64,000 nt of DNA. Source: Styela clava. Taxonomy: Eukaryota > Chordata > Ascidiacea > Stolidobranchia > Styelidae. Shown in pieces: positions 12,255 to 23,687 of this stretch (the stretch's first letter is position 1; every line of letters begins with the position of its first letter). Made by a program: the position numbers and the translations under genes. Below the pieces are notes generated by a model, which saw only the letters and a program-made list of their open reading frames with translations, made no database searches and was not told where the DNA came from. Location: contig NC_135255.1 in NCBI RefSeq assembly GCF_964204865.1, positions 20,303,135 through 20,367,134 of the forward strand. The letters are read 5' to 3'.

Positions 12255-13742
12255 GTTTGGCAAATATTCAATAAAACATTGTAAAGAATGCAGAAGTTTG
12301 AATTTGCTTTGATATTACTCCTAGGTGAGTATTTACATTGTTATCGACTCTATTGAGGCGCAGCGCCATAAAACTTTTTCGAAATTCGTCGCATTGCTAA
12401 TTTCTGGTATGGCTCAGAGACTTGTTGGACTACTTTCTGTCTCTGGGTAGTTCAAGTACCACTAACCCATCATTTCTCATCATATATTCTCGTTTTCCTG
12501 AACCGTAGGCATACTGGTTGAAGGTAAATTACTCAAAATCAATTTTATAGAAAATTTTCGTTTGACTTTCATGCTGCCAATTTTGTTTGGTGAGATCTTG
12601 ATGATTGACCATCGTCATGTCTATCCTGATAATATTTAAGGTTGAGCGCTGTGTCCGAACATACGCCAACATTGCTATGAATCATTCCTCTTCCCACTCC
12701 TGTCAATTGATCAATAAATCTTCTTGATATTAATTTTGATATTATTCTCAGCTAATTACTACACTCCAGGAATACAACAGAGGACATTTTAATAAGCTCT
12801 TGTACCAAATACTTAATTTGATTTATGGTGTTTTGGGTTTAGTGTGTTGTTTGAGTCAGAGTTATTGACTTCATCTTGGTACAATATTTGCAATAGAATA
12901 TCATATTAATATTATTAACTGTTTTTAGCATTTGTGAATACCAGTGTCGGTCAGTGTGATGGAAAGGAAATGAACACAACATCGGGAAATGGAACTATTA
13001 ATTCCCCAAATATTCCCAACGAATACGGAAAATCAGCAAACTGTTCATGGAAATTTACACCTTTGGGGAGTTACGCTCTCGTTTTGACATTCGTATATCA
13101 AAGGCTCTATATAGTCATGAATTCAAACAAAATAGCCTCACTATAAACAACGGTTAGTACAATATTATAGCTTTGAAATAATTTACACTGCTCACTTACT
13201 CGGAACAAAAAATGGCAATCCTTATTTGGTAAACCCGAACTTTGTTAAGATAATGCCTTCCAACACACAATGGAAAGTCGGCCAGGCTGGGCGTTGCATT
13301 GAAAAAACCCACATTCATCCAATATTACAACGGGACGATTTTTATTCTTTCACCAAAAAAATTATAAGATGGTAAAAAAAACTAAAACACTTGCACTTGT
13401 TGATCGCAAATATGTAATTCATTCACCCGCTAGAGGGGATAGCTTTGCAATTGCCAGGTCAAGTTTATTTTAGCCACAGTTCGTCACTGGTGAGGCAGCA
13501 TCTCTGTCGTAAAGAAAGACTCTTTTCAGCTTTATAAATCGCAGTTGCTGATAACGATATTTATATCACTAACATTTTTAGTCTGGCGTTCTTGGGCAAA
13601 CTTGTATAAAGCATCAACACAAATTATTTTATAAACAAAAAGTCTATAGCTAAGAATATTGTCAACTTCATTGTCAAAGAAAATCTATATCCATATTATC
13701 AATGAAACTGTTTAGAATATTTAAGGTAATAAGTGCTAGCAC

Positions 13743-16700
13743 CAGTGGCGGCGCGTGGTCATTTTGACAACCGGGGCAAGCTACTGCGGGACCAAGTCAC
13801 CCCCATCTACGGGGACAGGATGAGCGCTGTAAGTTCTCCCATCATTTTATGAGTATAAAAACCATTCCGTCGGTAACAACCAATCGGCAAAAGCGACAAT
13901 TTTTAACGATAAGAAAGTGTCTTTAAAACCGGTCCAAGTCAAGGGATTAATGAAAATAGACATAGTTTATTTTGAAACCTCTTTCAAAAGGAAAGGCAAT
14001 ATTTACCCAGATAAATACAATGACATATTAACAGAAACTTCGGGAAAGCAGACAAAACCTAAAATAAGGTTTAAAACGTTACTATGAATAAAGAAAAGAT
14101 AATGCAAAGATAAGGACATGCGTCGCTCACTCATAGATATATATGCTGCTAGACTTCTACTGCTTGAACATATCTGCAACACGCCGCGGTTTCTTGGAAG
14201 CAAAATGCTCAATAACGCGCTGATTAAAGTCATGCATCCCAGAAACAACGTCTCTGTGAATGGATAAAACAGCCAAGGAATTTAATCTATCTTGCTTCAT
14301 TGTGTTTCTGAGATACGTTTTAATACGCTTCAGCGTGCTGAATGTTCGCTCTGCGTCGGCGGAAGAAATAGGCGTCGTCAAAATGATGTCCAGAAATTTT
14401 GCAGACGCCGCATAGGTAGTTACTGGAGTGTTATCTATGAGGAACCCATAGAGCGCGCAAGTTGATGTGATGTTCAAAAAAGTTTGATTGGTGTATATAC
14501 ATCGCAATTCATTTTCCAATTTACCCACGTTTATCATGGGGTAAAATTTGGAGACAGTAGCCAACAAATGGATGGGAAATTGACGTGCAAATTTTGAAAA
14601 ATTTTTGGGGTTCATCAAAGGCAACGCGGCAAGGTGTTCAGTGCGCAGACGATCGCCTATTTGATTCACCAGAATGTCACAGCATTCCTTTGCAGACAGA
14701 ATCAAACGCTGCGTTGTTTGCCCGCGGCGTAAAGAAGCACTCCATGTTTCCCGGATACGAGATACAGCATCACAGAAGTCTGAAATACACGACTGCACAG
14801 ACGCTCCATCCATTAGCCTTGACTGCAATGCGCCGTATAATACATCCACGTGATAGAATATTGTGAAGAAAAAAGCGAGAAAAAATGAAAACTCACCATC
14901 TTCTAGCAGACGCTTTAGACCTGCCGCCTCCCTCACAGAGCGTTCGTCCCAAACCGGAGAGCTTTGAATGCCATTGAAACACTCAATGAGCTCAGACCTA
15001 ATTTCGGACACGCCCTGCACCACGCGTGATTGGAAGTTCCAACGTGTTGGTGCACAAGCTGGGAGACGGCGGCTACATATCTGGCGGAGGAGGTCAGAGC
15101 GCTTCGGCGAAACGGAAAAAAATGAAGAAAACCCCGAAACATTTGCAAAAAATATATGGACGAGAGGGGTATCAAGACACATATTTTTAATAACGAGGTT
15201 AAATTGGTGTGCATAACAATGTAAAAAATGCGCATGAGGAAAATCTTCTTTTATATAAACTTGAACACCATGTTTCGACCCACTCATGACTGCCGCGCCG
15301 TCATAACTTTGAGCTATCAATTTTGACTTCGCGTTGTAAGGCTGTAACACTTCTTTCAGTACAGCCGATATCCCGCAAGCCGTGCGATCAACGATAGGTA
15401 CAAAGCTGTGAAATCTCTGGGTAGGTTTACCATCTTTCACAAACCGAAAAATCATAGCCAGTTGGGAAACGCACGTGATGTCAGTTGTCTCGTCAGACTG
15501 AATCGAAAGGAACTGGCAAATTTCAATTTCCATAGCCAAATGTTGTAAATAAATTTTATACATTGAGTCGAGCAAATCGTTTTGGATATCCTTAGATGTC
15601 CCTTTCGAAACAGTTACGGCATCAAGATGATCTCTCAATACTGTATCTAGGGATGCGGTGTATTCCACCATATCCAAAAATACCCCTCTATTAGAAGAGC
15701 CAGCCCGTTCATCGTGCCCACGGAGGGACAGCTCGTGACAACCAATGAACTTCAAAACATCTATCAATCGACCGAGAACATGGCGGTTTTTCTCGACGTT
15801 TTGGTTGTGCCGACGAATAGAAACCGCGCGTCCTTCATCCAACTGTGCTGCAATATTAACATTTCCGAATGTTCGGTATTTTACTGCATTGTCCAGATGC
15901 TCCATAGAAGATTGATGATCCCTGGCACGCTCGGAAAGATGTTTAAGATCTCTAAAACCAAATTTACACCAACGTGAGTCACGGGCGGTAGCAAAAAGTA
16001 GGCAATAAAAACAAAAAAATGCATTTTTGTCCTCGCTGTAATACAACCATTCGTGTTTTTTATACCAAGTTTCTGCGCAGAATGTACGCCGACGCTTTCC
16101 GTCATGGGATTGTTTCAGTGAACAATTTTTTGGTTGATAAGGCCCAAGACGTTGTACCTCTAATTTTTGTTCCAGCGGCAGCTGCGAAAACGGAGTGCGA
16201 AGTAGTGCATCAACCTTATTCATTATGAGATCTAAGGCTAGGAAATGCGAAGCCGGAAAGAAGTGAGGAGCTCAAAAGGAATGTGGAAAATCGAAAGCAA
16301 ATGGACTAAAGGTCTCTAACTGATTCAAATAGCGAAACAAGCGACAAAAACGAAGGCGAGGAAACTATCAACTCTTCAAGCAACCAACGAACGAAAAGGA
16401 ATGCGTGAATATGTCAACACGTTGTTGTAAGAAACGTCGGCATTGTGTCGTCATAATTTCGGGGCTAGCCCCGATGATTTAGTAAAAGAAACAGAAAACA
16501 AACGAGACAAACGCGGCGAGTGGAAGATAAAAGAGAGAATACGATATACAATGAGCAACCGGGGCAAAATCGGCGTCGCCCCGTCGACGTTCGGCGAAGG
16601 CTTTGCGAGCGAAAAATGAACCATGTCGGGAGAATATGGCTAGTGTAGACAGTCTGTGCAACCGATATTGAGGTATTTTTCGAATATTTTTTATTATACC

Positions 16701-16753
16701 GAAAAAACAACCGGGGCATTGCCCCGGTTGGCCCTATTGACGCGCCGCCACTG
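13743..16753 (-). mobile_element. Complete hAT-superfamily DNA transposon (3,011 bp)
   Basis: The terminal inverted repeats CAGTGGCGGCGCG and CGCGCCGCCACTG are perfect over 13 bp. The target duplication GCTAGCAC occurs at 13735-13742 and 16754-16761 without mismatch. Subterminal CAACCGGGGCA motifs occur at both ends, and at 16709-16731 form a palindrome (AACCGGGGCATTGCCCCGGT). One long minus-strand frame encodes the transposase. Perfect ends and duplication plus an open transposase indicate a recent, perhaps still mobile, insertion into intron 2 of pseudogene B. Confidence 0.93.
14157..16223 (-). CDS. hAT transposase, 688 aa (ZMYM/DUF4371-like)
   Basis: Nuclear enzyme that would excise and insert the surrounding element. 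Residues 48-77 resemble a TTF-type zinc finger (WYKKHEWLYYSEDKNAFFC, then FYCLLF). The catalytic layout of hAT enzymes is visible: first Asp in SIQSDETTDIT (about 244), second Asp in QSYDGAAVMSG (about 308), the HCYAHQ Cys/His motif (about 335-340), TRW at about 393-395, and the C-terminal dimerisation block starting SSADAERTFSTLKRIKTYLR, whose Glu (about 625) fits the third acidic residue. The frame is open for the full length, and 688 aa is usual for this group. The start chosen is the first Met, 16223, inside the element. Family assignment rests on these motifs from memory, not on a search. Confidence 0.92.
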   Translation of the reverse strand: MNKVDALLRTPFSQLPLEQKLEVQRLGPYQPKNCSLKQSHDGKRRRTFCAETWYKKHEWLYYSEDKNAFFCFYCLLFATARDSRWCKFGFRDLKHLSERARDHQSSMEHLDNAVKYRTFGNVNIAAQLDEGRAVSIRRHNQNVEKNRHVLGRLIDVLKFIGCHELSLRGHDERAGSSNRGVFLDMVEYTASLDTVLRDHLDAVTVSKGTSKDIQNDLLDSMYKIYLQHLAMEIEICQFLSIQSDETTDITCVSQLAMIFRFVKDGKPTQRFHSFVPIVDRTACGISAVLKEVLQPYNAKSKLIAQSYDGAAVMSGSKHGVQVYIKEDFPHAHFLHCYAHQFNLVIKNMCLDTPLVHIFFANVSGFSSFFSVSPKRSDLLRQICSRRLPACAPTRWNFQSRVVQGVSEIRSELIECFNGIQSSPVWDERSVREAAGLKRLLEDGEFSFFLAFFFTIFYHVDVLYGALQSRLMDGASVQSCISDFCDAVSRIRETWSASLRRGQTTQRLILSAKECCDILVNQIGDRLRTEHLAALPLMNPKNFSKFARQFPIHLLATVSKFYPMINVGKLENELRCIYTNQTFLNITSTCALYGFLIDNTPVTTYAASAKFLDIILTTPISSADAERTFSTLKRIKTYLRNTMKQDRLNSLAVLSIHRDVVSGMHDFNQRVIEHFASKKPRRVADMFKQ

Positions 16754-19700
16754 GCTAGCACTATATTAAGATACACAAGATTGTTCAAGATTCATTGAAG
16801 ACAAATTTCCGGTTACATTGATTGAGTATTTCGACTCTATGTGCGGTGGCGTCAAAGAGAATAAACCAAGCGTTCACGTTCAGTATATATCAGACGGACG
16901 AGCATATACCGGTTATGAAGTGTTAGGATTAGCAAGGGGTTTCACAATCCAGTACAAGTTTTTACAATGTCCAGAAGATACAGGTGAGACCTATTTAGAA
17001 TTTGAAGAAAATAAAAATGTGCGAAGGTCTGGAGTTATAATTTCGGTATTATTGTCGGTAGTCACAACACCCCAACGCGATGCTACAACTTGCACAAGTA
17101 ACGACATTTTGTCGTTATTAAATTGTTCTCGAATAAATATCAAATTTTCGTTGCAAATAATGCTATACCAGCGCAGTATTGTGTTTTTGGTCGGGGCATA
17201 TATAAAGTTTTATATAATGTAAACTGAATGTGAGACAAGATAGCAATGCTCAAGTATATGGACATGAAAGTCAAAACGAATTTTTTTACCTCTTCGCTCA
17301 TATCCTAAGCAAAGCTGAGAACTGTTGAACAGGTACCCACGATACCGGTATCTGGATTGTCTTAGCTTCCACAGGTCCTGTGACGATGATGATTCATACG
17401 TCCAGCCTGAATAAATACCAAAATGAATTTAGTCACAACTTTAGCATCAAATCTTTTACAGTGTCGGTATGATACCTCACATTCGAATTTGGAAAGTGCC
17501 AGATCGATGAGTGCGATTGCCGAACAGCCACACAGTGGGCAATTTTGGTGACGGCATCGCAAAAATTCAAACTACGTTGCTCATACAGTCCTCATATATT
17601 ATTGATTTTTTTGGTAAATAAAAGTAATAGCCCTCTAGCGACAACAACAAATTTTATCCATTAAAATTTTTAAAGAAATTAGTCTAGTAGCTAAAGAGAA
17701 AAGGGATTATTTTACAATAATAACAACAAGAAAAAAATACGGACAATAACATATTAACAAAACGATCCATATGTCCACTTCGTGTCCCCTAAAAAAAGCT
17801 TTCTTAATGATGCAAACGGCTTATTTGTACTCACTCGACTAAAATGGCGTGACGTGCATTTTATTGCGGAAACGCTAAATTTGAATCAGAAATTTTAGCT
17901 TAGTTTTTCCTTAGAATCAATTCATAATTACGAGTGATGTGTAGAAACAAGAAAGCAAAGACAAATCTTCTACATTCCCTGCTTGTAAATACACAACCCA
18001 CATCGGCTTATATTTTTGTTGCAGCAGCCAGTACGTATCCGGATACAACTAATGCTCCTTCCACTACTGCAAAGTCGGATCCGGTCACTCATACTATCGT
18101 TGGGGCAACTGGAATCAAAATGAGTACTGAAATAGTCACAGCTTCGGACCACTCAATGATCATCCCCTCGAATACTATACTATGAGTAACTGTTTGATTT
18201 TATCATTGTTAATTTGACCTGTGGTTTGAAGATAAGTTCGTTTTCCACGACTATTCATGGGCCCGGTAAATACCCTATTTATTACTCGCCAATGTAAGTT
18301 GGTTGACGTTTATCAATATTGTGTTTTCACAAGTTGGCGTAAACAATATATTTTTCACACTTATTCTTTTTTTCTAATTCGTATATTTTTTGTGTTTGAT
18401 TAAGTGCGCATTGAGCGTTTTTATTCCCTACGTAACTTTTTATCCCCGCGAGATAGCGGCGTGTCTTCCGAGTGAAAGCCGTGGAAATTTAAAAGCATTC
18501 GGAATTTCCTTATCTTACTAAATGAAACATTCGATGTTATGAACAATTCAATGTTTAGAAAGGTTAATGAATGAAGTTTACAAGAAAACCAAATGTCAAA
18601 TATCATGTATTTTCAACAGAAACAGTCAACACAAACACTGACAGAAGTACAAGTGGAATGAGTCGAACAACTCTAATACTCCTCCTCTCTATACCATAAT
18701 TCATTTTCGTTTTACTCATGGTCGTGGCTGGGATTGTATTGTAAGAAAAAACGGTGAGTATTGCATGATTAGAAATATAACCATTTACCTCATTGAAATA
18801 ATTACGTTTACTGTTCCTTCATGACCTGACGATGCGTGTTTGCAATCGGGTTCGGATTGTCGATGTTTTGATTTGGTTGATTGCCACTATCTATTTGTGC
18901 TACTGGAATCCATGTGATAAACGGAATTTTAGAAAATTTATGCTACGTAATATGAGACAACATGAATCATGCTACGTAATGTGGGAAAAATGTAATTTGT
19001 GTCCCAGTTCTGTCACTCCTATAATTTTAAGAACGAAAAGATCTTTATTTACTATTACATTCATAAATTTACCTAAGTTCAGTTGGAATGTACATGGTTT
19101 GGGTTGCTATTACAAATAACTACTTTCTCTCGACGCGTCACTGTAATTTCTAGCGCTTAATAATCTTCGACTTTAACATTGATGACATTTGCATCTTACG
19201 GAAATATTCTGAATATTACCTTTATAAATTGAGCCGATGTAAGATGATATACTTGATATTTTCAAAGATCTCAACGCTCAGACCATGTCAAGACAGCACA
19301 GGGGACTGTTCCTAATTCTACTGAGATGGAAAACATCAGTTCTTCGGGACGAAACGGAATGCCAGGTAATTTGTTAGTAATTGGCATTGAGATATGCTAG
19401 AAAGCTGTACTTTTTGTAGCAAACCGTTTCAAAATCTTGAGGTGTTTTTGTTATTTTCGTTCCTCAACGCTCGGTATTTTTTGTTTATCACTCGGATGTC
19501 ATAGAAACAACTCTCATGTTAGTGCTTTGTTTTCCTTCCGATATTAGATATTTCCGAATTACGATTTCAGCAACGTCCGGCTCATTTTGAACTATCAATA
19601 TTTCTCGATAGAACTAATTCGAACTAGATCAGTTCTTATCTAATATTCCTGACAAAGTAAAACTAACCGTTGGGTGCTTAAGTTAAAATACCACTATCCT

Positions 19701-20098
19701 ACAACAAAAACAATAAAGTATATGAAATACAGAATTAGATTTAAAATGTATTCAGGTACTGATGGCTACGAAGAAGTTCAAACTGGGCCATCTGGTGGAT
19801 ATGAAGAGATACAACAAGCGACTGATGAATACGAGAAAGTGAAAATACAGGCAACAACTGAGGAACAAGCAAGCGGATATAAAACCACTAATGCGAACGT
19901 TGCATAAAAGCCTATAGACAGACATTGTCAACAATAATGTAAAAAAAATTACTTTTCGACGGATTCCCCACCCACTTTTCTACCACCCACTTCTTTTCAA
20001 AGACTTCATACGCATTCATTCGTCGCCGTCAAATTATTTCCCGTTTCAGCTGAACAAAAATGTTTCGTGTTTCATCTCGTTCGAATGATTACTAAGAG

Positions 20099-20405
20099 CA
20101 GGCATGACAAAGTACGACCCGCGGGCCAAATCTTGCCCGCTAGGTAATTCAATCTGGCCCGCCTGATGCTGCCCCCAGCCAAACTAAACCAAATTTTGAT
20201 GTTTTAGTCAAAAATAGCTCAAGAAATTAGTTAAGATTGCGGTTAAATTTAGTTTTGGCACCAAGTTTGATGTTTTCACGGTTTCTTTTGTAACACTGTA
20301 AACATTGCTCATAAAATGTATCTCTTTACGTCATACTTACGTGGCCCACCAGTCTTGGTGGGTGTGAATTTTTGGCCCATGAACCAAAAAACGTGCCCAT
20401 CCCTG
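20099..20405. mobile_element. hAT-type MITE with a GCGGGCC interior
   Basis: The left end CAGGCATGACAAAGTACGAC is followed by CCGCGGGCCAAA. The right end, reverse complemented, starts CAGGGATGGGCACG. Flanks ACTAAGAG and ACTTAGAG match 7 of 8 bases, consistent with a hAT target duplication. No coding capacity. Confidence 0.7.
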
Positions 20406-22489
20406 ACTTAGAGTCTTGGATACTGAAAAAACTTAGTATCACATTCAAATATTAAAATAATTTGATCAAATAAAATTTTCATTGAAACGAAAAGCTATCC
20501 AAATCTGCTTTATTTTTATCCATTTTCAAGATTTGTCCTATCATTTGTTTATTATAAAATTGTATTGTTCTTTCCAGTCTTTCTAATATTTCATGGGTAT
20601 AAGAGTTTCTGTTATCATCTCGGTGGTGGTTTGTAATTCTCCGCGTAGGATTTTTTTTAATGAATAATGGAAACAACGCTTTGCCTAGCCTGTATTAAAT
20701 GGACTTTGTTAGACTTGAACTTGAGAAATGCAAAAACACCTTTTTCATGTTTTATCTATTTTACTTATAATTATCCATTATACAGTTTTTTGCCAGTTTT
20801 AAAACATGTACTTAATATTGTACCGACTAGTAGCGTACTGAACACTTTAACTTTAATTTACTCATTATTATTTTTGATATGATTTTCCGTAAGTTCTTCA
20901 AATATGTCTCGACGATTGTTCGATCTGATAGCGTACTATATTGTGCGAATTCATCCCATATTTAAAAAATGTGTTTTTTCAATTGAATAATTCATTCTAA
21001 TTCCCATAAAACTGGAATTCTAGAATATTCCAAAAGCAGTGAGATTCGACTTAATTCGACTCATTTTAAATACGTGACTGTCGTCATTTTAAATATAATT
21101 CTTTATATTCCGAATCTAGTTCATCATTTTTACCACTTTCATATGACATGTCTTTCTAATATGACACACTTTTCCTGGTCATGTCGATAATCAAATATTC
21201 CTTCCCTTCAAGGCGCAACCAAAATTAGGCTTCATTTTAGAACAACGAAATTAAAAAAAATAATAAAGGGAAGCCAATGATTTTAGAATGAATAGCTTGT
21301 CTGTCTCAAACTAACTCAATCTCAACCAAGTCAGTCAAAAACACGTAAAAGCAATTTTCCAATCAGTCACCAACGATGCGTTCTTTCTTAACACGACCAT
21401 GGCTTTGAACTCTGGGCTCTATGTTGGCACTTCACATATATGGGTTTACATAAACCATACCCGGCTGTTGATATTCAAGAGCCGGTTCAACGGTTCGAAA
21501 TTCTAGAATTCCAATTTTTTTTTTAGATTAGATATTTTGGTGGCGCTGTTCGAAAACCAGTTTTGGTTCCCCGCGACTTCCCTTCCCCATTGACACTGTG
21601 TAATTATCATTTTCTCGTAATTTGTGAATGTGTTATACTATTTTTTACTGATTGAAAAAAATAAACTCGACTTGACTTCCCTGTTCGGAGTAGTGTGACT
21701 AATATGTGTGGCCAGACCGAGGGTCCATAGGTTTAATCTGTGACATTCATTGAGTAACTAGAATATTGGTCAGAGACCGAAGACTTATCGATCGAAAGTT
21801 AGGGGATCCCCAAAACAGCGCTCTTACTCCATATTGACACCTTGTGTCACATTGCTAATTAATTAATAACTCGCTAATTATACGACATAATCCGCCCAAA
21901 ATCAATAGGCTTCTGGTCCAAGATATAATGAATGCACATGCAAAATTTGGAGCAGATTCAATCTCGCTTTCGTGAGATACCGCGTGCATCTAACAGACAG
22001 ACAGACATACAGACGACAAATACCTATCAACAAACTTACCAATTAAAATCGATAAGCGATAAGTAATAAATACTCATCGTTTAAACTTGGAAGGATGAAT
22101 TTGGTGGCGACGTCTGGGCTCGGGAAACAGACCAGGTGATTGAATACGCATTGCTATGACGCCACTTTGTACATTTTAAATATAAGGTTGTTACATGATC
22201 TTTGCTCCGAACAAGTCCGTGTATAAGCCGTAATTTGATATGTAAGATACTATATTTTGAAGGACCTGGACCTCGGCATTGTTTACTTTTTCTTTGCACC
22301 CACTATTCTGAACGAGGTCATAGCCATGGAGTGGCAATGTGTTTACAAAACCGTTGGTGGGTCAAGGCGTCCTTCACGCTTTGACCGAACTTTCCACATA
22401 GTCGGCTTGGTAACCGAACAAGAGACCGTTTGTAGTAATATAAATACGTTGCAAAGACAGTATCAAGTTTCGTTAATAAGAACTTGTTG

Positions 22490-23000
22490 CATAATATGAC
22501 ATGAAGCACACGTACACGGGTGGCGATATTATACTAAATCTTTACATAAGGCCAATAGTTGAACTAGTGTAGATACAAATACAACTAATCTGTCCTTAGT
22601 TGAGTGTTTGTTATCTCTCTTATTTGCACACAAGGATCTTCTTGCAAATCTACCAATGACGGCAGAAGGACAGATCTTTTGCTTCCTTGTTTAATATAAA
22701 AACAGTGTGGGAAGCAAATGATATTTTGAAGAACATAGATGACCTTTAATGGCTGGAAGTTTGTCATCAGTTACAAGTGGGAAGAAAGTAATGTTTTGAG
22801 CAACAACGAAACTGCCATAAAGACTAATATTAATTACAAGAAGCGAGTGTCGATGGTTGAAGATATTGAGTTCTCAAAGTAGTAGGAAAATCAGTTGTGA
22901 ACATTACAAAATAGTCAGTATAGGATAAAACCCGGAACAATGTTAAGCTTGGGTAAAAATCTGATGCAAGATTAGCTATATCCGTTTCGAGTATTAGGGA
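22490..23000. repeat. Block R: duplicated intergenic segment, source motif of the 54-bp minisatellite
   Basis: Related copies lie at about 6600-8000 (holding the minisatellite), 11340-11990, 51480-51960 and 59270-59700. Shared markers are ACACAAGGATCTTCTTGCAA, GTGTGGGAAGCAAATGATAT and TTTGTCATCAGTTACAAGT-like sequence. The copies sit upstream of receptor genes, so they probably travelled with gene duplication. Confidence 0.55.
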
Positions 23001-23687
23001 AATCCCTTCGGAACAAGCTACAGCTAGCTTCGTTGAAGTAGTGACGAGTAAACATTCAAAACAGAACGATTATGGTTTAATAATGTATGATTGCTATACC
23101 TATGTGCATAAATACTACTTGGAATTCCGAGTTATCTACAAATATTTCAATGCGACGCATTATAGATCAAAATCCAATCAGTTGTCAAAAGAGTTTAGCC
23201 AGCACAAATATATAAATTAAATTTAGGAAACAGTTCTGGGCACAAAGCGGCCTGAAATATGTTTGGTACTAGCACTTACTGTATATAGGCATATTACATT
23301 GAATTGTAAAAGAAAAGTGACGACATAACACATACCACTATGTCTCAAGAGGGTACGGTGTACAAAGGATGCATATTTATATTTTGGAGTGACATCGTAT
23401 AGATATTGTTTTGTAAATTTTATAATCTTGAAGACGTGTCGCAGTAATTGCTCCTTTCCTCCTTAATATAATTATTTCAATTTTTTCACTCGAATCTATT
23501 TAATATTAGACGGCTGGTCATCATAAACCATCAACCGAAAACGCGCCTTGCAAGAATTGTTTATTAAAACAGGACTCAGCTAATCAATAGTCCAATCTGT
23601 TTATTACGGACTGAAATAAGTACCTCAACACGCCATAATTTTTCTATTTTAGAACTTTCTATTCTATGATAAATACGAGAATTGATA

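Larger units (their letters stand above)
12288..19907 (+). pseudogene. Receptor B, class 1 CUB receptor pseudogene split by a hAT transposon
   Basis: Recognisable exons: 12288-12324 (signal, MQKFEFALILLL), 12929-13152 (first CUB half), 16771-16983 (second CUB half), 18025 to about 18186 (stalk), 18620-18753 (membrane), 19268-19365, 19756-19907 (tail). Defects: a deletion of about 16 bp before the exon 2 end removes the CLGSY cysteine and shifts the frame; a 5-bp duplication near the stalk exon end; TAA in the membrane exon at the position of the conserved Glu of SIPEF, and a second TAA near its end; and a 3,011-bp hAT in intron 2 that ends 9 bp before the exon 3 acceptor AG. The tail keeps YEEV, YEEI and YEKV, but the terminal tyrosine motif is changed to NANV. 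A splice acceptor (AG at 12254-12255) lies 32 bases before the ATG. Dead as a receptor; a truncated secreted half-CUB is the most it could make. Confidence 0.82.
19908..23652. other. Class 1 3' block, hAT MITE and block R between B and C
   Basis: After the tail stop of B comes the class 1 downstream block: the segment around 21230-21450 (CAATCAGTCACCAACGATGC) recurs after D (about 34395-34590), before G (about 47110-47300) and after G (about 50645-50870). A hAT MITE lies at 20099-20405. From about 22490 to 23000 lies block R. It ends with the splice acceptor of C. Short frames within these blocks look non-coding. Confidence 0.55.
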
